Program-made: the position numbers and the translations under genes
From: Qipengyuania flava
GTDB taxonomy: Bacteria; Pseudomonadota; Alphaproteobacteria; Sphingomonadales; Sphingomonadaceae
Length of the DNA: 64,000 nt
Assembly (NCBI RefSeq): GCF_011762005.1
Contig: NZ_JAASQU010000001.1
Coordinates: forward strand, 124,001-188,000
Direction of reading: 5' to 3'
Notes under the pieces: model-generated
Seen by the model: only the letters and a program-made list of their open reading frames with translations
What the model was told of the DNA's origin: nothing
Database searches by the model: none
Shown here: positions 25,658 to 36,879 of the stretch, in pieces
How the letters are laid out: each line of letters starts with the position of its first letter
Numbering within the stretch: the stretch's first letter is position 1

Positions 25658-28489
25658 TTACTTGCAGTCACTGCGGACGTTGGGCGCTTCGCCGTTCAGT
25701 CCGAGTGCGATATTGACGAGGGCTTCCTGCTGCACCTGATGGCGGCTGGCGTAACCCGTGGCGGGCGAGGCAGCGACCTCGCGACCGGCGTAGCAGGGGC
25801 GCATGCCCGTCTTGCCCGCGGCCTCGGCGGCCTCTTCGATCAGGCGATCGACGAAGAACCACGCGCCGTTGTTCTTCGGCTCTTCCTGGCACCAGACGAT
25901 CTGTTCCAGATTGGTCATGCGCTTGAGGCGCACGGCCAGCGGCTCGCCGGGGAAGGGATAGAGCTGTTCGATCCGGACGACCGAAACGTCTTCCAGCCCG
26001 GCTTCGTCGCGGCGCTGCATCAGGTCGTAGGCAACCTTGCCGCTGCACAGCACGAGCCGCTTGACCTTTTCGTCGGCGATCTCGGTCATGTCGGACTTGA
26101 TCCGCATGAAATGCTGGTCGCCCATGAATTCGGCGGCAGTGGATTTCGCCAGCGGATGGCGCAGCAGGCTCTTGGGCGTCATGATCACCAGCGGCTTGCG
26201 GAACGAACGCCGCATCTGCCGCCGCAGCACGTGGAAATAGTTCGCCGGCGTGGTGATGTTGCAGACCTGGATGTTGTCGTTTGCGCACAGCTGCAGGAAG
26301 CGCTCGAGCCTGGCCGAGCTGTGCTCGGGGCCCTGGCCTTCGTAACCGTGCGGCAGCAGCAGCACGAGCCCGTTGGCACGCAACCACTTGACCTCGCCTG
26401 CGGCGATGAACTGGTCGATCATGATCTGCGCGCCATTGGCGAAATCGCCGAACTGCGCTTCCCACATCACCAGGCTTTTCGGGTCCGCCATTGCAAACCC
26501 GTATTCGAAGCCGAGCACGCCATATTCGGACAGCGGGCTGTCATAGACCTCGAACTTGCCGTGCGGCAGCGTGGTCAGCGGAATGTATTTGTGCTCGTCC
26601 TTCTGGTCGACCCACACCGCATGACGCTGGCTGAAGGTACCGCGACCCGAATCCTGGCCCGACAGGCGCACACCGTAACCTTCGGTCACGAGGCTCCCGA
26701 AAGCGAGCGCTTCAGCGGTCGCCCAGTCGAAGCCTTCGCCCTTGGAGAACATGTCCTCCTTGGCCTTGATCACGCGGCCCAGCGTCTTGTGGATCGTCAG
26801 GTCGTCGGGCACCGTCGTCAGCGTCCGACCGAGGCTGTCGAACAGCTTCTTCTCGATCGCTGTCTCGACGTTGCGGCGCGCGGTTTCCGGATCTGCCGGC
26901 TTGTTCATGCCCGCCCAGCGGCCACCGAACCAGTCGGCCTGGTCGGGCTTGTAATCCTTGGCCTCGGCGAATTCCCTCTCGAGGTGATCGGTGAATTCGG
27001 CGATCAGCCCGTCGGCGAAGCCCTTCTCGATCACGCCTTCTTCCTCGAGCCGCGCGGAATAGATCGCGCTGACCTTGGGATGCTGGCGGATCTCGTCATA
27101 CATCAGCGGCTGGGTGAACTTGGGCTCGTCGCCCTCGTTGTGCCCGAAGCGGCGATAGCACCACATGTCGATCACGATGTCGCGGCCGAAGGTCTGGCGG
27201 TATTCGACCGCCAGCTTGCAGGCGAAGGTAACGGCTTCGGGATCGTCGCCGTTGACGTGCAGGATCGGCGCCTGGACGCCCTTGGCGACATCCGAGGGGT
27301 AGGGCGACGAACGCGCGAACTGCGGGCTCGTGGTGAAGCCGATCTGGTTGTTGATGACGAAGTGCAGGCAGCCGCCGGTGTTGTAGCCGCGCACGCCCGA
27401 GAAGCCGAGACATTCCCACACGATGCCCTGACCGGCAAAGGCCGCGTCGCCGTGAAGCAGGACGGGCAGGACCTGCTCGTGCTGCTTGAGATCGTCGCGG
27501 ATCGCCTGCTGTGCGCGGCTCTTGCCGAGCACGACCGGGTTGACCGCTTCGAGGTGGCTGGGGTTGGGAACCAGCGACATATGCACATTGATGCCGTCGA
27601 ATTCGCGATCGGTGCTGGTGCCGAGGTGGTATTTCACATCGCCCGAACCGCCGACGTCGTCGGGATTGGCGCTGCCGCCCGAGAATTCGTGGAAGATCAC
27701 CTTGTACGGCTTGCCCATGACGTTGGCGAGCACGTTCAGGCGGCCGCGGTGGGCCATGCCGTAGATGATTTCGCGCACGCCCAGCTGGCCACCGTATTTG
27801 ATGACCGCTTCGAGCGCGGGGATCATGCTTTCGCCGCCATCGAGGCCGAAGCGCTTCGTGCCGACGTATTTCTTGCCGAGGAACGCCTCGTACTGTTCGC
27901 CGCGGATCACCGCTGCGAGGATGGCCTTCTTGCCTTCCTCGGTGAACTGGATGGTGTCTTCGGGGGTCTCGAACTTGTCCTGCAGGAAACGGCGTTCTTC
28001 CGTATCCGTGATGTGCATGTATTCGAGGCCGACATTGCCGCAATAGGTTGCGCGCAGTGCGTCGTAGAGCTCGCTGACCTTGACCCATTCGAAGCCGAAC
28101 ACGCCGCCGACATAGACTTCGCGCGCTTCCTGCCCGTCGAAACCGTGCCATTCGAGCGTCAGGTCCTCGGGCACTTCACGATGCGACAGGCCGAGCGGGT
28201 CGAGATTGGCCGCAAGGTGGCCGCGCACGCGATACAGCCTGACGAGCAGCATGGCGCGGATCGAATCGTCCGCCGCCTGCTCGATCGCCTTGGGGTCGAG
28301 CTGCTTGCCGGCTTTCTCGGCCGCCTGCGCAACCGCCATGCGCATCTGCGTGGGGTCGAGCGCGGCGGTCAGGTCCGCACCGCTGTCGACCACTTCCGCG
28401 AGCCACTTGGGATTGCCCCAGCTGGGGCCCTGCTGCGGTGCTTCCTGGTCGCCCAGTTCGGGGAGGAAATCGTGGCTTTCGTTACCCAT
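25658..28489 (-). CDS. sucA: 2-oxoglutarate dehydrogenase E1
   Basis: This 943-residue thiamine-diphosphate enzyme begins [20 protein letters not shown]. The ATG at 28489 follows AAGGTG with 6-nt spacing; a GTG three codons upstream is the alternative. Typical blocks are [20 protein letters not shown], the substrate region SYNTGG-like [20 protein letters not shown], and [20 protein letters not shown]. The N-terminal segment contains the E2-contact motif ([20 protein letters not shown]). It decarboxylates 2-oxoglutarate in the TCA cycle. It follows sucD by 97 nt. Confidence 0.97.
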   Translation of the reverse strand: MGNESHDFLPELGDQEAPQQGPSWGNPKWLAEVVDSGADLTAALDPTQMRMAVAQAAEKAGKQLDPKAIEQAADDSIRAMLLVRLYRVRGHLAANLDPLGLSHREVPEDLTLEWHGFDGQEAREVYVGGVFGFEWVKVSELYDALRATYCGNVGLEYMHITDTEERRFLQDKFETPEDTIQFTEEGKKAILAAVIRGEQYEAFLGKKYVGTKRFGLDGGESMIPALEAVIKYGGQLGVREIIYGMAHRGRLNVLANVMGKPYKVIFHEFSGGSANPDDVGGSGDVKYHLGTSTDREFDGINVHMSLVPNPSHLEAVNPVVLGKSRAQQAIRDDLKQHEQVLPVLLHGDAAFAGQGIVWECLGFSGVRGYNTGGCLHFVINNQIGFTTSPQFARSSPYPSDVAKGVQAPILHVNGDDPEAVTFACKLAVEYRQTFGRDIVIDMWCYRRFGHNEGDEPKFTQPLMYDEIRQHPKVSAIYSARLEEEGVIEKGFADGLIAEFTDHLEREFAEAKDYKPDQADWFGGRWAGMNKPADPETARRNVETAIEKKLFDSLGRTLTTVPDDLTIHKTLGRVIKAKEDMFSKGEGFDWATAEALAFGSLVTEGYGVRLSGQDSGRGTFSQRHAVWVDQKDEHKYIPLTTLPHGKFEVYDSPLSEYGVLGFEYGFAMADPKSLVMWEAQFGDFANGAQIMIDQFIAAGEVKWLRANGLVLLLPHGYEGQGPEHSSARLERFLQLCANDNIQVCNITTPANYFHVLRRQMRRSFRKPLVIMTPKSLLRHPLAKSTAAEFMGDQHFMRIKSDMTEIADEKVKRLVLCSGKVAYDLMQRRDEAGLEDVSVVRIEQLYPFPGEPLAVRLKRMTNLEQIVWCQEEPKNNGAWFFVDRLIEEAAEAAGKTGMRPCYAGREVAASPATGYASRHQVQQEALVNIALGLNGEAPNVRSDCK

Positions 28490-28586
28490 TCGGGTCACCT
28501 TTTCACGCCGACCGGCTGTCGGCTCATAATGGCAATGCCTGAGCTACGCGGACGGTCCCGCTGCGCGAGACCGTCCGCGCCAGCGA

Positions 28587-29477
28587 TCAGGCGTTTTCCT
28601 TCAGCATCGCGTCGAGCGTGGTGCCGAGTTCGCTCGGGCTCGGCGAGACGCGGATGCCCGCGGCTTCCATCGCGGCGATCTTGTCGTCTGCGCCGCCCTG
28701 GCCGCCCGAGACGATCGCGCCGGCGTGGCCCATGCGGCGGCCCGGAGGCGCCGTGCGGCCCGCGATGAAGCCGACCATTGGCTTCTTGCGGCCCTTGGCG
28801 GCTTCCTGCTTGATGAATTCGGCGGCTTCTTCCTCGGCGCTACCGCCGATCTCGCCGATCATGATGATCGATTCGGTTTCCTCGTCGTCGAGGAACAGGT
28901 CGAGCACGTCGATGAAATTGGTGCCGTTGACCGGGTCGCCGCCGATGCCGACCGCGGTGGTCTGGCCAAGGCCGACCATGGTGGTCTGGTGGACGGCTTC
29001 ATAGGTCAGCGTGCCCGAACGCGAGACGACGCCGACGCTGCCCTTCTTGAAGATCGAACCCGGCATGATGCCGATCTTGCATTCGCCGGGGGTCAGGACG
29101 CCGGGGCAGTTCGGGCCGATGAGGCGCGACTTCGAACCCTGCAGCGCGCGCTTGACGCGCACCATGTCGAGCACGGGGATGCCTTCGGTGATCGCCACGA
29201 TCAGCTCGATTTCGGCATCGATCGCCTCGAGGATCGAATCCGCAGCGAAGGGTGGCGGAACGTAGATGCACGAAGCGGTCGCGCCGGTTTCGGCCTTGGC
29301 TTCGGCGACGGTGTCGAACACGGGCAGGTCGATATGCGTCGTGCCGCCCTTGCCGGGGGTAACGCCCGCGACCATCTGCGTGCCGTAGGCGAGCGCCTGC
29401 TGCGTATGGAACGTGCCGGTATCACCGGTCATGCCCTGCGTGATGACTTTCGTGTCTTTGTTGACGAGGATGCTCAT
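28587..29477 (-). CDS. sucD: Succinyl-CoA synthetase subunit alpha
   Basis: This 296-residue protein starts at 29477 ([20 protein letters not shown]), has the CoA-binding [17 protein letters not shown] block, the [20 protein letters not shown] segment, and the phosphohistidine in [14 protein letters not shown]. It forms ATP or GTP from succinyl-CoA together with SucC. The beta-subunit gene sucC, normally immediately upstream, is not in this window. Instead a small secreted protein gene ends over the sucD start with a 4-nt overlap. Confidence 0.96.
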   Translation of the reverse strand: MSILVNKDTKVITQGMTGDTGTFHTQQALAYGTQMVAGVTPGKGGTTHIDLPVFDTVAEAKAETGATASCIYVPPPFAADSILEAIDAEIELIVAITEGIPVLDMVRVKRALQGSKSRLIGPNCPGVLTPGECKIGIMPGSIFKKGSVGVVSRSGTLTYEAVHQTTMVGLGQTTAVGIGGDPVNGTNFIDVLDLFLDDEETESIIMIGEIGGSAEEEAAEFIKQEAAKGRKKPMVGFIAGRTAPPGRRMGHAGAIVSGGQGGADDKIAAMEAAGIRVSPSPSELGTTLDAMLKENA

Positions 29478-29962
29478 TCGGCGCTCTCCTGGGGAAGTGA
29501 AGTAATTTCGAAACGGGCTAACGGGCGTTTCGCATCGCCCGCGGGATCGACGCGGACAGCCTTGTCCGCATCGTTCCAGAAATAGCTGTAGCCGTCCTGC
29601 CTCTCGGGCATGCCGATTTCCTGCGACACCGCCTGCAACAGTGTGCCGTAATCGCCGGTGGACTCCAGATAGGCCTGCACGACGCAACTTTTGTCGCGTT
29701 CCTGCTCAGTCGCAACGACGATCCTCACGCGGTCACTCCCGGCCTCATAGACGCCATGCACGACCACGCCCGACCGGGCGCCGCGGCGCCTGGCCAGTTC
29801 CCAGCCCGCTGCGGGCAGCCGGTCGGGATGAATCCGGTCGACTTCGGTGATCGCCTTGCAGGCGGCGATCGCATTGGCGACCTCGCCTGCCTGGCCGGGC
29901 ACGTCCTGCGCGAGCGCCGGGGCGGCGAACGCGAGGACGGGCAGCAGGATCAGCTTGCGCAT
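29474..29962 (-). CDS. Small secreted protein of unknown function between mdh and sucD
   Basis: This 162-residue protein starts with a Sec signal peptide ([20 protein letters not shown]). Two cysteines lie in IAACKAI and KSCVVQA and could form a disulfide in the periplasm. The rest is a mixed alpha/beta sequence with no family I recognise. It occupies the position where sucC would be expected, starts 7 nt after the mdh stop and overlaps sucD by 4 nt (ATGA), so its expression is tied to the TCA genes. No link to the TCA cycle can be read from the sequence. Confidence 0.65.
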   Translation of the reverse strand: MRKLILLPVLAFAAPALAQDVPGQAGEVANAIAACKAITEVDRIHPDRLPAAGWELARRRGARSGVVVHGVYEAGSDRVRIVVATEQERDKSCVVQAYLESTGDYGTLLQAVSQEIGMPERQDGYSYFWNDADKAVRVDPAGDAKRPLARFEITSLPQESAE

Positions 29963-29969
29963 GAAGAGG

Positions 29970-31100
<1,131 letters not shown>

Positions 31101-31225
31101 CTATGTATGCAAATGCTTCGCAATTGCGATAGTGTGGGGTTTTCAGGCATTTGCGTCCAGCTTGCGCTAAGCACGGCTGGTCGGTTTCTGGGCCAGCGGA
31201 CAGCGTATGGCCGGGGGCTCGCCGG

Positions 31226-31561
31226 TTAGTGGATCAGCGGATCGTCGATCCCGAACGCGCGCTCGCACTGGCGCGCCATCCTGCCGTCGAGCGTGCGACA
31301 GATTTCGATCCACCAGCGTGAGGCCGGCTCGTCACCTGCGTCATAGGCGCGCTCGGCCTGCAGGCGCGCGACCTGCGCGGCGCGCAGCCCGTGTTCGGCA
31401 AAATGGCGCAAGGCCGCGCGCGTGGTCTGGTCGAACGGGTCTGTCGGTAGCCGCGCCGCATCGCCATTGTCGTTCGCGGCCCGCGACAGCGCCTTGCGCG
31501 CAAGCGCGCGGGCGATCGGCGAATGGGCGGCGGAACGGGCGGCGGCGAAGTGGAGGGGCAT
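31226..31561 (-). CDS. Conserved hypothetical protein, helical, cytoplasmic
   Basis: This 111-residue protein starts at 31561 (MPLHFAAARSAAHSPIARAL) with AGAGGT upstream. It is Ala/Arg-rich and predicted mostly helical. The core ALRHFAEHGLRAAQVARLQA and the C-terminal WWIEICRTLDGRMARQCERA look like a conserved sphingomonad hypothetical. No catalytic motif or membrane segment is visible. The open frame reaches 31924, but the first 120 residues of it overlap the neighbouring gene and look like an out-of-frame translation. Confidence 0.55.
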   Translation of the reverse strand: MPLHFAAARSAAHSPIARALARKALSRAANDNGDAARLPTDPFDQTTRAALRHFAEHGLRAAQVARLQAERAYDAGDEPASRWWIEICRTLDGRMARQCERAFGIDDPLIH

Positions 31562-31673
31562 GCGACGGGACCTCTTCAGGCTGCTGGGGTTTGGCCTTCC
31601 TAGCTGCGCCCCGCCTAAGCCTTGGTTCCGCGATATGGTTGTGCGATCGTAAAGGTCTGCGCGCGCGCTTCCC

Positions 31674-32822
31674 TTAGTCGGACTTGCCCGGCTCCGCGAT
31701 CCAGCGACCCGAATTGGCATATTCCTCGCGCACGCGGCCCGATTGCGGCAGCTTTCCGCTGGCTTGCTGCGCTGAACCGGCCGGCGCGCCGACCGGAGGC
31801 TGAGGCGTGGAGCCGAGCCCGATCGTCGCATTGGCGGGCGGCGCGGGATCGACCGGGCCGGGTGTCGACGCTCCCGCCTGCGCGACGTTCGGTGCGGCCA
31901 ACGGCTCGCTCCCCGCATAGGCATCGGTAAAGGCCCCTGCCGTGCCCGCCCCGCCGCGCCAGCGATAGAAGCGATGCGCGCCGATCGAGCGGATGAAATC
32001 GAGGCTCGCCGCCCAATAGGGGTTCACGTAATGCGTGTGGTAATGCGTCGCGAGACCGATCGGGCGATAGACCTCGCCCGCCAGCGCGGCGAGTGCGACC
32101 GATTGCGCCACCGCCCAGCCACGGCGCGAAGGCCTGCGACCAAGCGATCCGTCGCAGGTAAAGCTGAACTGGCACCCGGTGGTTCGTTCCGATCCCTGGA
32201 ACACCACACCGCACACGCTGGCGGGGTAGGCGGGGTGCGCAACGCGATTGAGCACCACCTGTGCCACCGCCTGCTGCCCTGCATGGCTCTCGCTCGCGGC
32301 TTCGTAATAGACCGCCATCGACAGGCATTGCAGCGCGCGTGCCTTGTCGAGCCCGCTGCCCGTCTGGCGGAAGGCCTGCGCGGCGGTGCCCGCGCCATGG
32401 CTTTCGGCGAACTCGACGGTCTCGAGCGGGGTCTCGTCCGCGCGCAGCGCGTCGAGGTCCATCGCCAGGCGCGGCGCGTCCTCGAGATAGTAGAAGGCCG
32501 ATCCGGGAAAGCTCTGCCCGGGAGTTTCGAACGGCATGGCGGTCAGCGCGACGCGTTCTTCCTCGATCCCCAGCGCGGTGCGGAAATCGCCCCATTCGCC
32601 TTGCGCCGCGACGGTCGGAAGCGCGATCGCGCCAGCCAGCAGCGCGCCCCGCCCGGCCATTTGTCGCCGACGGTTGCGCCGTTCCGCCTTGCGCCGCGCA
32701 TAGGGCGAAAGCGTGCGGCGCGCGCCTGTACCATGCCATGCTGCGGATGCGGGGGTCGTCACCGGAAAATCCTGCCTCGTTCGTCGCCGATATAGGGCTG
32801 CATGGCGCGATGTGGTAGCCAT
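31674..32822 (-). CDS. Cell wall hydrolase (SleB/CwlJ-type Hydrolase_2)
   Basis: The 382-residue frame has a very basic N-terminus, then a hydrophobic helix (MAGRGALLAGAIALPTVAAQ, from residue 55), so translation may start either at 32822 with a signal anchor or at 32660 with a signal peptide. The catalytic region is SMAVYYEAASESHAGQQAVA then VVLNRVAHPAYPASVCGVVF, with CQFSFTCDG; this matches the SleB family including its active-site Glu in YYEA. Such enzymes cut peptidoglycan. The C-terminal 80 residues are Pro/Ala/Gly-rich and probably disordered. It diverges from the riboswitch-btuB unit. Confidence 0.82.
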   Translation of the reverse strand: MATTSRHAALYRRRTRQDFPVTTPASAAWHGTGARRTLSPYARRKAERRNRRRQMAGRGALLAGAIALPTVAAQGEWGDFRTALGIEEERVALTAMPFETPGQSFPGSAFYYLEDAPRLAMDLDALRADETPLETVEFAESHGAGTAAQAFRQTGSGLDKARALQCLSMAVYYEAASESHAGQQAVAQVVLNRVAHPAYPASVCGVVFQGSERTTGCQFSFTCDGSLGRRPSRRGWAVAQSVALAALAGEVYRPIGLATHYHTHYVNPYWAASLDFIRSIGAHRFYRWRGGAGTAGAFTDAYAGSEPLAAPNVAQAGASTPGPVDPAPPANATIGLGSTPQPPVGAPAGSAQQASGKLPQSGRVREEYANSGRWIAEPGKSD

Positions 32823-32943
32823 GCGCCACGCGCCATCCCGATGCGGGACGCCATATCTGGCCTTCTGCTAGCACGGAATTGCTTAACGAAGACCGTCTCT
32901 TGCGTATCGCGCAAACCAGCGTTAAGCGCCGCCGCGTGTCACG

Positions 32944-33100
32944 GGTTGGCCTGTTTGCGCAGGCCCGAAGAGGGAAGGAGGTGCGAACCCTCCGCTGCCC
33001 CCGCAACTGTGACCGGGGAGCGATCCCGCTTCATGCCACTGGGCCTCGTGCCCGGGAAGGCGGCGGGAGAGCGATGATCCGGGAGCCAGGAGACCTGCCC
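32944..33100 (+). ncRNA. Cobalamin riboswitch
   Basis: The conserved landmarks occur in order: AGGGAA and GGTGCGAA near 32971-32986, CTGCCCCCGCAACTGTGA (ending 33012), GGGGAGCG, GCCACTGGG at 33035-33043, CCCGGGAAGGCGG, GATGATCCGGGAGCCAGG, and the B12 box AGCCAGGAGACCTGCC at 33084-33099. It sits 107 nt upstream of the btuB start, so adenosylcobalamin binding should shut down the btu operon. The spacer holds a possible GAGC/GCTC stem before the Shine-Dalgarno. Confidence 0.96.
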
Positions 33101-33206
33101 ATGACCGTCGTTCGGCCGCGGGCGGGGTGTACCGATGGCAAACGCGGATGGAGCGATCCTGCTCTCTCCCGTCATGGACGGCAATTCGTTCATGATAGGA
33201 GGTTAC

Positions 33207-35117
33207 GTGTACAAATATCTGTTTTTCCTGACGGCTTCGGCAATTCCCGCGGCTGCGCTCGCGCAAAGCCCGAGCGAGCAAGCGTTGGCGGAAATCGTCG
33301 AGCGACAGGACGCCGAAACGTCCGATGCTCCGGTTGCGGCAACCGCTGTGGCGGTCCCGTCGCGCGCGCCTTCGGTCATCACGGTGACTGCGAACGGGCT
33401 GGGCACCGACCTGCGCAACACCGGTCAATCGGTGACGGTGATCGACCGCGCTGAAATCGAGGCGGTGCAGGGTGCCGATCCGACGCGTGCGCTGAACCGT
33501 GTTCCCGGCCTTTCGCTGTCGCGCAGCGGCGGTGTCGGCCGCGTCACCAGCGTCAATCTGCGCGGCGCGAGTTCGGACCAGTTGCTGGTGCTGATCGACG
33601 GCGTACGCGTTGCCGACCAGGCGAGTCCGGCGGGCGGCTTCGATTTCGGCAATCAGCTGCTGGGCACCGCGGGCAAGATCGACGTTCTGCGCGGCTCGAA
33701 CAGCACGATCTGGGGCTCCGAAGCCGTTGGCGGCGTAATCGACGTGTCGACCCGGACCGAGCGCGGGATGAGCGGCAGCGTAGAATTCGGTGCGCACGAT
33801 ACGTTGTTCGCGAGCGCCGCGGCGGGCGCGGGCAATGACGCGGTTTTCTTCGGGCTCACCGGTTCGTGGTACGAGACCGACGGGTTCTCGGCGGCTGCCT
33901 CGGGCACCGAAGCAGACGGCGCGCAGCAATTCGCGCTCGGCACCACCGCCTTCGTCAATCTGACCCCCAGCCTCGAGCTGTTCGCGCATGGCAATTTCGC
34001 CGAGGGCGACGTCGAGATCGACGGTTTCCCCGCCCCGACCTTCGTGCTCGCCGATACCGAGGATACGCAGAAGACCACCCGCTACTGGGGCGATGTGGGC
34101 TTGGCCTATTACGGCAATGATCTGACCCTGCGTGCGGCCTACAGCCGTTCGGACACCGAGCGCGTCAACCGCAACGGCGCGGGGAACGAAACCTTCGCCA
34201 GCGATGGCGCATCGCAGCGGCTTTCGCTGCGCGGTGAATACCGCGTGCTCGGCGGGCTCTCGCTGGCCTTCGGCGGCGATCACGAATGGACCGAGTTCGA
34301 AACCAGCTTCGATACCGCGGCCGAAACCGAGATCAGCGGCGCCTATGCGCAGCTTGGCTGGGTGATGGGCCGGCTGGCCGCGCATGCCGGTGCGCGGGTG
34401 GACGATCACGAGCAATTCGGCACCCATGTCAGCTTCGGCGGCGATGTCAGCTATGGCTTCGGTCGCGACTGGCGTGTGCGCGCCAGCGTGGGCGAAGGGT
34501 TCAAGGCGCCGACGCTCTACCAATTGCTGTCTTTCTACGGGAATACGGCGCTCGAACCCGAGGAAAGCACCAGTTACGATCTCGGGATCGAGAAGGGCCA
34601 GCGCGGCGCGGGCCTGCATCTGGCGCTCACGGGCTTCCGCCGCGACAGCGACAATCTGATCGGCTTCGGCTTTACCGCCGATCGGCCCTTCGGCGTCTAT
34701 CTCAACACGGCGCGCGCACGGGCACAGGGTATCGAGGTCGAGGCGGGTTTCGATCTCGCACGTGGCCTGCGGATCGCCGGGATCTATTCCTATGTCGATG
34801 CCGAGGATCGCAGCACCGGGCTCGAACTGGCGCGCCGGCCCGACCATTTCGGGACGATCTACGCCGATTGGGCCAGCGATTTCGGGCTCGGCCTGGGGGC
34901 CGATCTGCGGATCGTCGGCCCCAGCTGGGACAATGCGGCAAACACCAACCGCCTGGATGGCTACGAACTGCTCGACCTGCGCGCGTCCTTCGGCATCGGT
35001 GACAATCTTGAATTGTTCGGCCGGGTCGAAAACGTGTTCGATACCGATTACCAGACGGTGGCTGGCTACGGCACGGCCGGGCGCAGCGTGTTCGGCGGGA
35101 TCAGGGCGACGATGTGA
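33207..35117 (+). CDS. btuB: TonB-dependent vitamin B12 receptor
   Basis: A GTG start at 33207, directly after AGGAGG, gives a 636-residue precursor with signal peptide (M/VYKYLFFLTASAIPAAALAQ). Longer starts upstream would lie inside the riboswitch expression platform. The plug domain follows (NTGQSVTVIDRAEIEAVQGA, RTLN-like RALNRVPGLSLSRSGGVGR, then GSNSTIWGSEAVGGVIDVST). The rest is beta-barrel ending in the terminal GRSVFGGIRATM strand. It imports corrinoids across the outer membrane using TonB. The riboswitch and the three following transport genes fix the substrate. It overlaps btuF by 4 nt (GTGA). Confidence 0.93.
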   Translation: MYKYLFFLTASAIPAAALAQSPSEQALAEIVERQDAETSDAPVAATAVAVPSRAPSVITVTANGLGTDLRNTGQSVTVIDRAEIEAVQGADPTRALNRVPGLSLSRSGGVGRVTSVNLRGASSDQLLVLIDGVRVADQASPAGGFDFGNQLLGTAGKIDVLRGSNSTIWGSEAVGGVIDVSTRTERGMSGSVEFGAHDTLFASAAAGAGNDAVFFGLTGSWYETDGFSAAASGTEADGAQQFALGTTAFVNLTPSLELFAHGNFAEGDVEIDGFPAPTFVLADTEDTQKTTRYWGDVGLAYYGNDLTLRAAYSRSDTERVNRNGAGNETFASDGASQRLSLRGEYRVLGGLSLAFGGDHEWTEFETSFDTAAETEISGAYAQLGWVMGRLAAHAGARVDDHEQFGTHVSFGGDVSYGFGRDWRVRASVGEGFKAPTLYQLLSFYGNTALEPEESTSYDLGIEKGQRGAGLHLALTGFRRDSDNLIGFGFTADRPFGVYLNTARARAQGIEVEAGFDLARGLRIAGIYSYVDAEDRSTGLELARRPDHFGTIYADWASDFGLGLGADLRIVGPSWDNAANTNRLDGYELLDLRASFGIGDNLELFGRVENVFDTDYQTVAGYGTAGRSVFGGIRATM

Positions 35118-35929
35118 AAGCGCTGATTGCTGCACCGGTCCTGCTGCTCGCCGCATGTGCGGGGGGTGGGGCCGGTGCGCCAGCCGGTACCGAGCGACCG
35201 ACCATCGTCAGCCTGAATCCCTGTACCGATGCCATTCTCGCCGAGGTGGCCGGCCCCGGTCAGCTGCTGGCGATCTCGCATTACAGCAAGCAGGAAAGCG
35301 CCAGTTCGATGGAACCGGCGACGGCGGCGCGCTTCGTCGCCACCGGCGGAACGGTGGAGGAAGTGCTGGCGCTCGATCCGGACGTGGTGGTCGCGGGCAG
35401 CTTCATCGCTCCCGCGACGCGCGCGGCGCTTGAGGATCTGGGCCTCCGCGTCGTGACCTTCGGCATAGCCGGCGACGTTGCAGCGAGTCTCGCGCAGATC
35501 CGCGAACTCGCCGCGCTGGCGGGCGATCCGGCGGCGGGCGAAGCGCTGATCGCGCGGATCGATGCGGCTTTGGCGCAAGCGGCGCCCGACGGAGAAGAGC
35601 CCATAGAAGCGCTGCTGTGGCAGCCGGGTGGCATCGTCGCGGGCGAACAGGCGCTGGTCAGCGATCTGCTGGCGCGGACGGGCTTCGCCAACGGCGCCAG
35701 TGCGCGCGGTCTGTCGCAGGCGGATTATGTCGCGCTCGAAGACGTGGTCGCCGCACCGCCGGACGTGCTGCTGGTGGCGGGAAGCGCGGCCGGGCAGACG
35801 CATCCCGTGCTCGACCGCCTGCCCGGCATGCACCGCGCCCGGTTCGACACCGGCCTGCTCTATTGTGGCGGCCCGACCATCATCCGTGCGGCGGACCGGC
35901 TGGCAGCCATTCGCGGGGGCGCTTCATGA
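35114..35929 (+). CDS. btuF: Cobalamin-binding periplasmic lipoprotein (BtuF-like)
   Basis: A GTG start inside the btuB stop gives 271 residues. The signal MKALIAAPVLLLAACAGGGA has a lipobox (LAAC), so it is probably a lipoprotein rather than a free periplasmic protein. The fold is class III substrate-binding protein: PTIVSLNPCTDAILAEVAGP at the start of lobe 1, VEEVLALDPDVVVAGSF, then the long linker helix (AASLAQIRELAALAGDPAAG). It delivers corrinoid to BtuCD. Family members also include heme and siderophore binders, but the riboswitch argues for B12. Confidence 0.85.
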   Translation: MKALIAAPVLLLAACAGGGAGAPAGTERPTIVSLNPCTDAILAEVAGPGQLLAISHYSKQESASSMEPATAARFVATGGTVEEVLALDPDVVVAGSFIAPATRAALEDLGLRVVTFGIAGDVAASLAQIRELAALAGDPAAGEALIARIDAALAQAAPDGEEPIEALLWQPGGIVAGEQALVSDLLARTGFANGASARGLSQADYVALEDVVAAPPDVLLVAGSAAGQTHPVLDRLPGMHRARFDTGLLYCGGPTIIRAADRLAAIRGGAS

Positions 35930-36879
35930 ATCGCGCCACTGCCGTTTTCGCAGGCCTGCTGGTGATCGCGCTGCCACTGTCGCTGCTGGCCGGGCGGGTC
36001 TGGCTCGATCCTGCTGCGACGCCCAACGCCGCGCTGATTCTTGCCGAGCTGCGATTGCCGCGTGCGCTGCTGGCTATCGTGGTCGGGGCCGGACTGGGCG
36101 CAAGCGGTGCGGCGATGCAAGGCTATCTGCGTAATCCGCTGGCCGATCCGGGGCTGTTCGGCATTGCGCCGGGGGCGGCGCTGGGCGCGGTCGCCGCGCT
36201 GTGGTTCGGCTATGCCACAGCGCCGTGGCTGCTGCCTGCCTTCGCGCTGCTTGGCGCCGCGGGGGCGATGGCATTACTCGCCGCGATTGCGGGGCGGACG
36301 GGCGGCATAGCGCTGTTCACGCTGGCGGGACTGATGGTCGCGAGCCTCGCCGGGGCGCTCACCGCGCTGGCGATCAGCATGGCACCCAACGCCTTCGCGA
36401 TGAGCGAGATCGTGCTGTGGCTCAACGGTGCGCTGACCGACCGGAGCTGGCGCGAGGTGTCGCTGGTGACGCCGTTGGTCGCCGGGGGCGTGCTGCTGCT
36501 GTGGCGTGCCGGGCGCGCGCTCGACGCGCTTACGCTGGGCGAGGCGGTCGCCCGCTCGCTTGGCGTGAACACCGGTCGGCTGCTGTGGCTGCTGATCGCG
36601 GGCGTCGGGCTGACCGTCGGCGCCAGCGTGGCGGTCGCGGGCATCATCGGCTTCGTCGGGCTGATCGTCCCGCACCTGGTACGCCCGCTGACCGACCGGC
36701 GTCCGTCGCAGGTCATCGTGCCGAGCGCGCTCGCGGGCGCGCTGCTGGTGCTGGTGGCGGACAGCGCGGTGCGCGTGTTGCCGCTGGTCACCGAATTGCG
36801 GCTGGGCATTGCGTTGAGCCTGCTTGGCGCGCCGTTCTTCCTGTGGCTGCTGCTGCGCATGCGCCGGGGGCTCGCATGA
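35926..36879 (+). CDS. btuC: Vitamin B12 ABC transporter permease (FecCD family)
   Basis: This 317-residue protein has about ten membrane helices. It carries the FecCD signatures LRLPRALLAIVVGAGLGASG, AMQGYLRNPLADPGLFGIAP, the coupling-helix region SLGVNTGRLLWLLIAGVGLT, and GFVGLIVPHLVRPLTDRRPS. It forms the inner-membrane pore of the corrinoid importer. It overlaps btuF and btuD by 4 nt each (ATGA). A longer upstream frame runs through btuF and is not used. Confidence 0.92.
   Translation: MNRATAVFAGLLVIALPLSLLAGRVWLDPAATPNAALILAELRLPRALLAIVVGAGLGASGAAMQGYLRNPLADPGLFGIAPGAALGAVAALWFGYATAPWLLPAFALLGAAGAMALLAAIAGRTGGIALFTLAGLMVASLAGALTALAISMAPNAFAMSEIVLWLNGALTDRSWREVSLVTPLVAGGVLLLWRAGRALDALTLGEAVARSLGVNTGRLLWLLIAGVGLTVGASVAVAGIIGFVGLIVPHLVRPLTDRRPSQVIVPSALAGALLVLVADSAVRVLPLVTELRLGIALSLLGAPFFLWLLLRMRRGLA

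Noticed and set aside
25739-28768. A 1009-codon open frame on the plus strand across sucA
   Set aside because: It is exactly antisense to sucA, has no family motifs, and reflects the codon bias of the real gene. The minus-strand translation is an unmistakable 2-oxoglutarate dehydrogenase.
32922-35156. A 744-codon minus-strand frame covering btuB and the riboswitch
   Set aside because: It runs antisense through a riboswitch and a TonB receptor with intact plug and barrel. No ribosome binding site or domain was seen.
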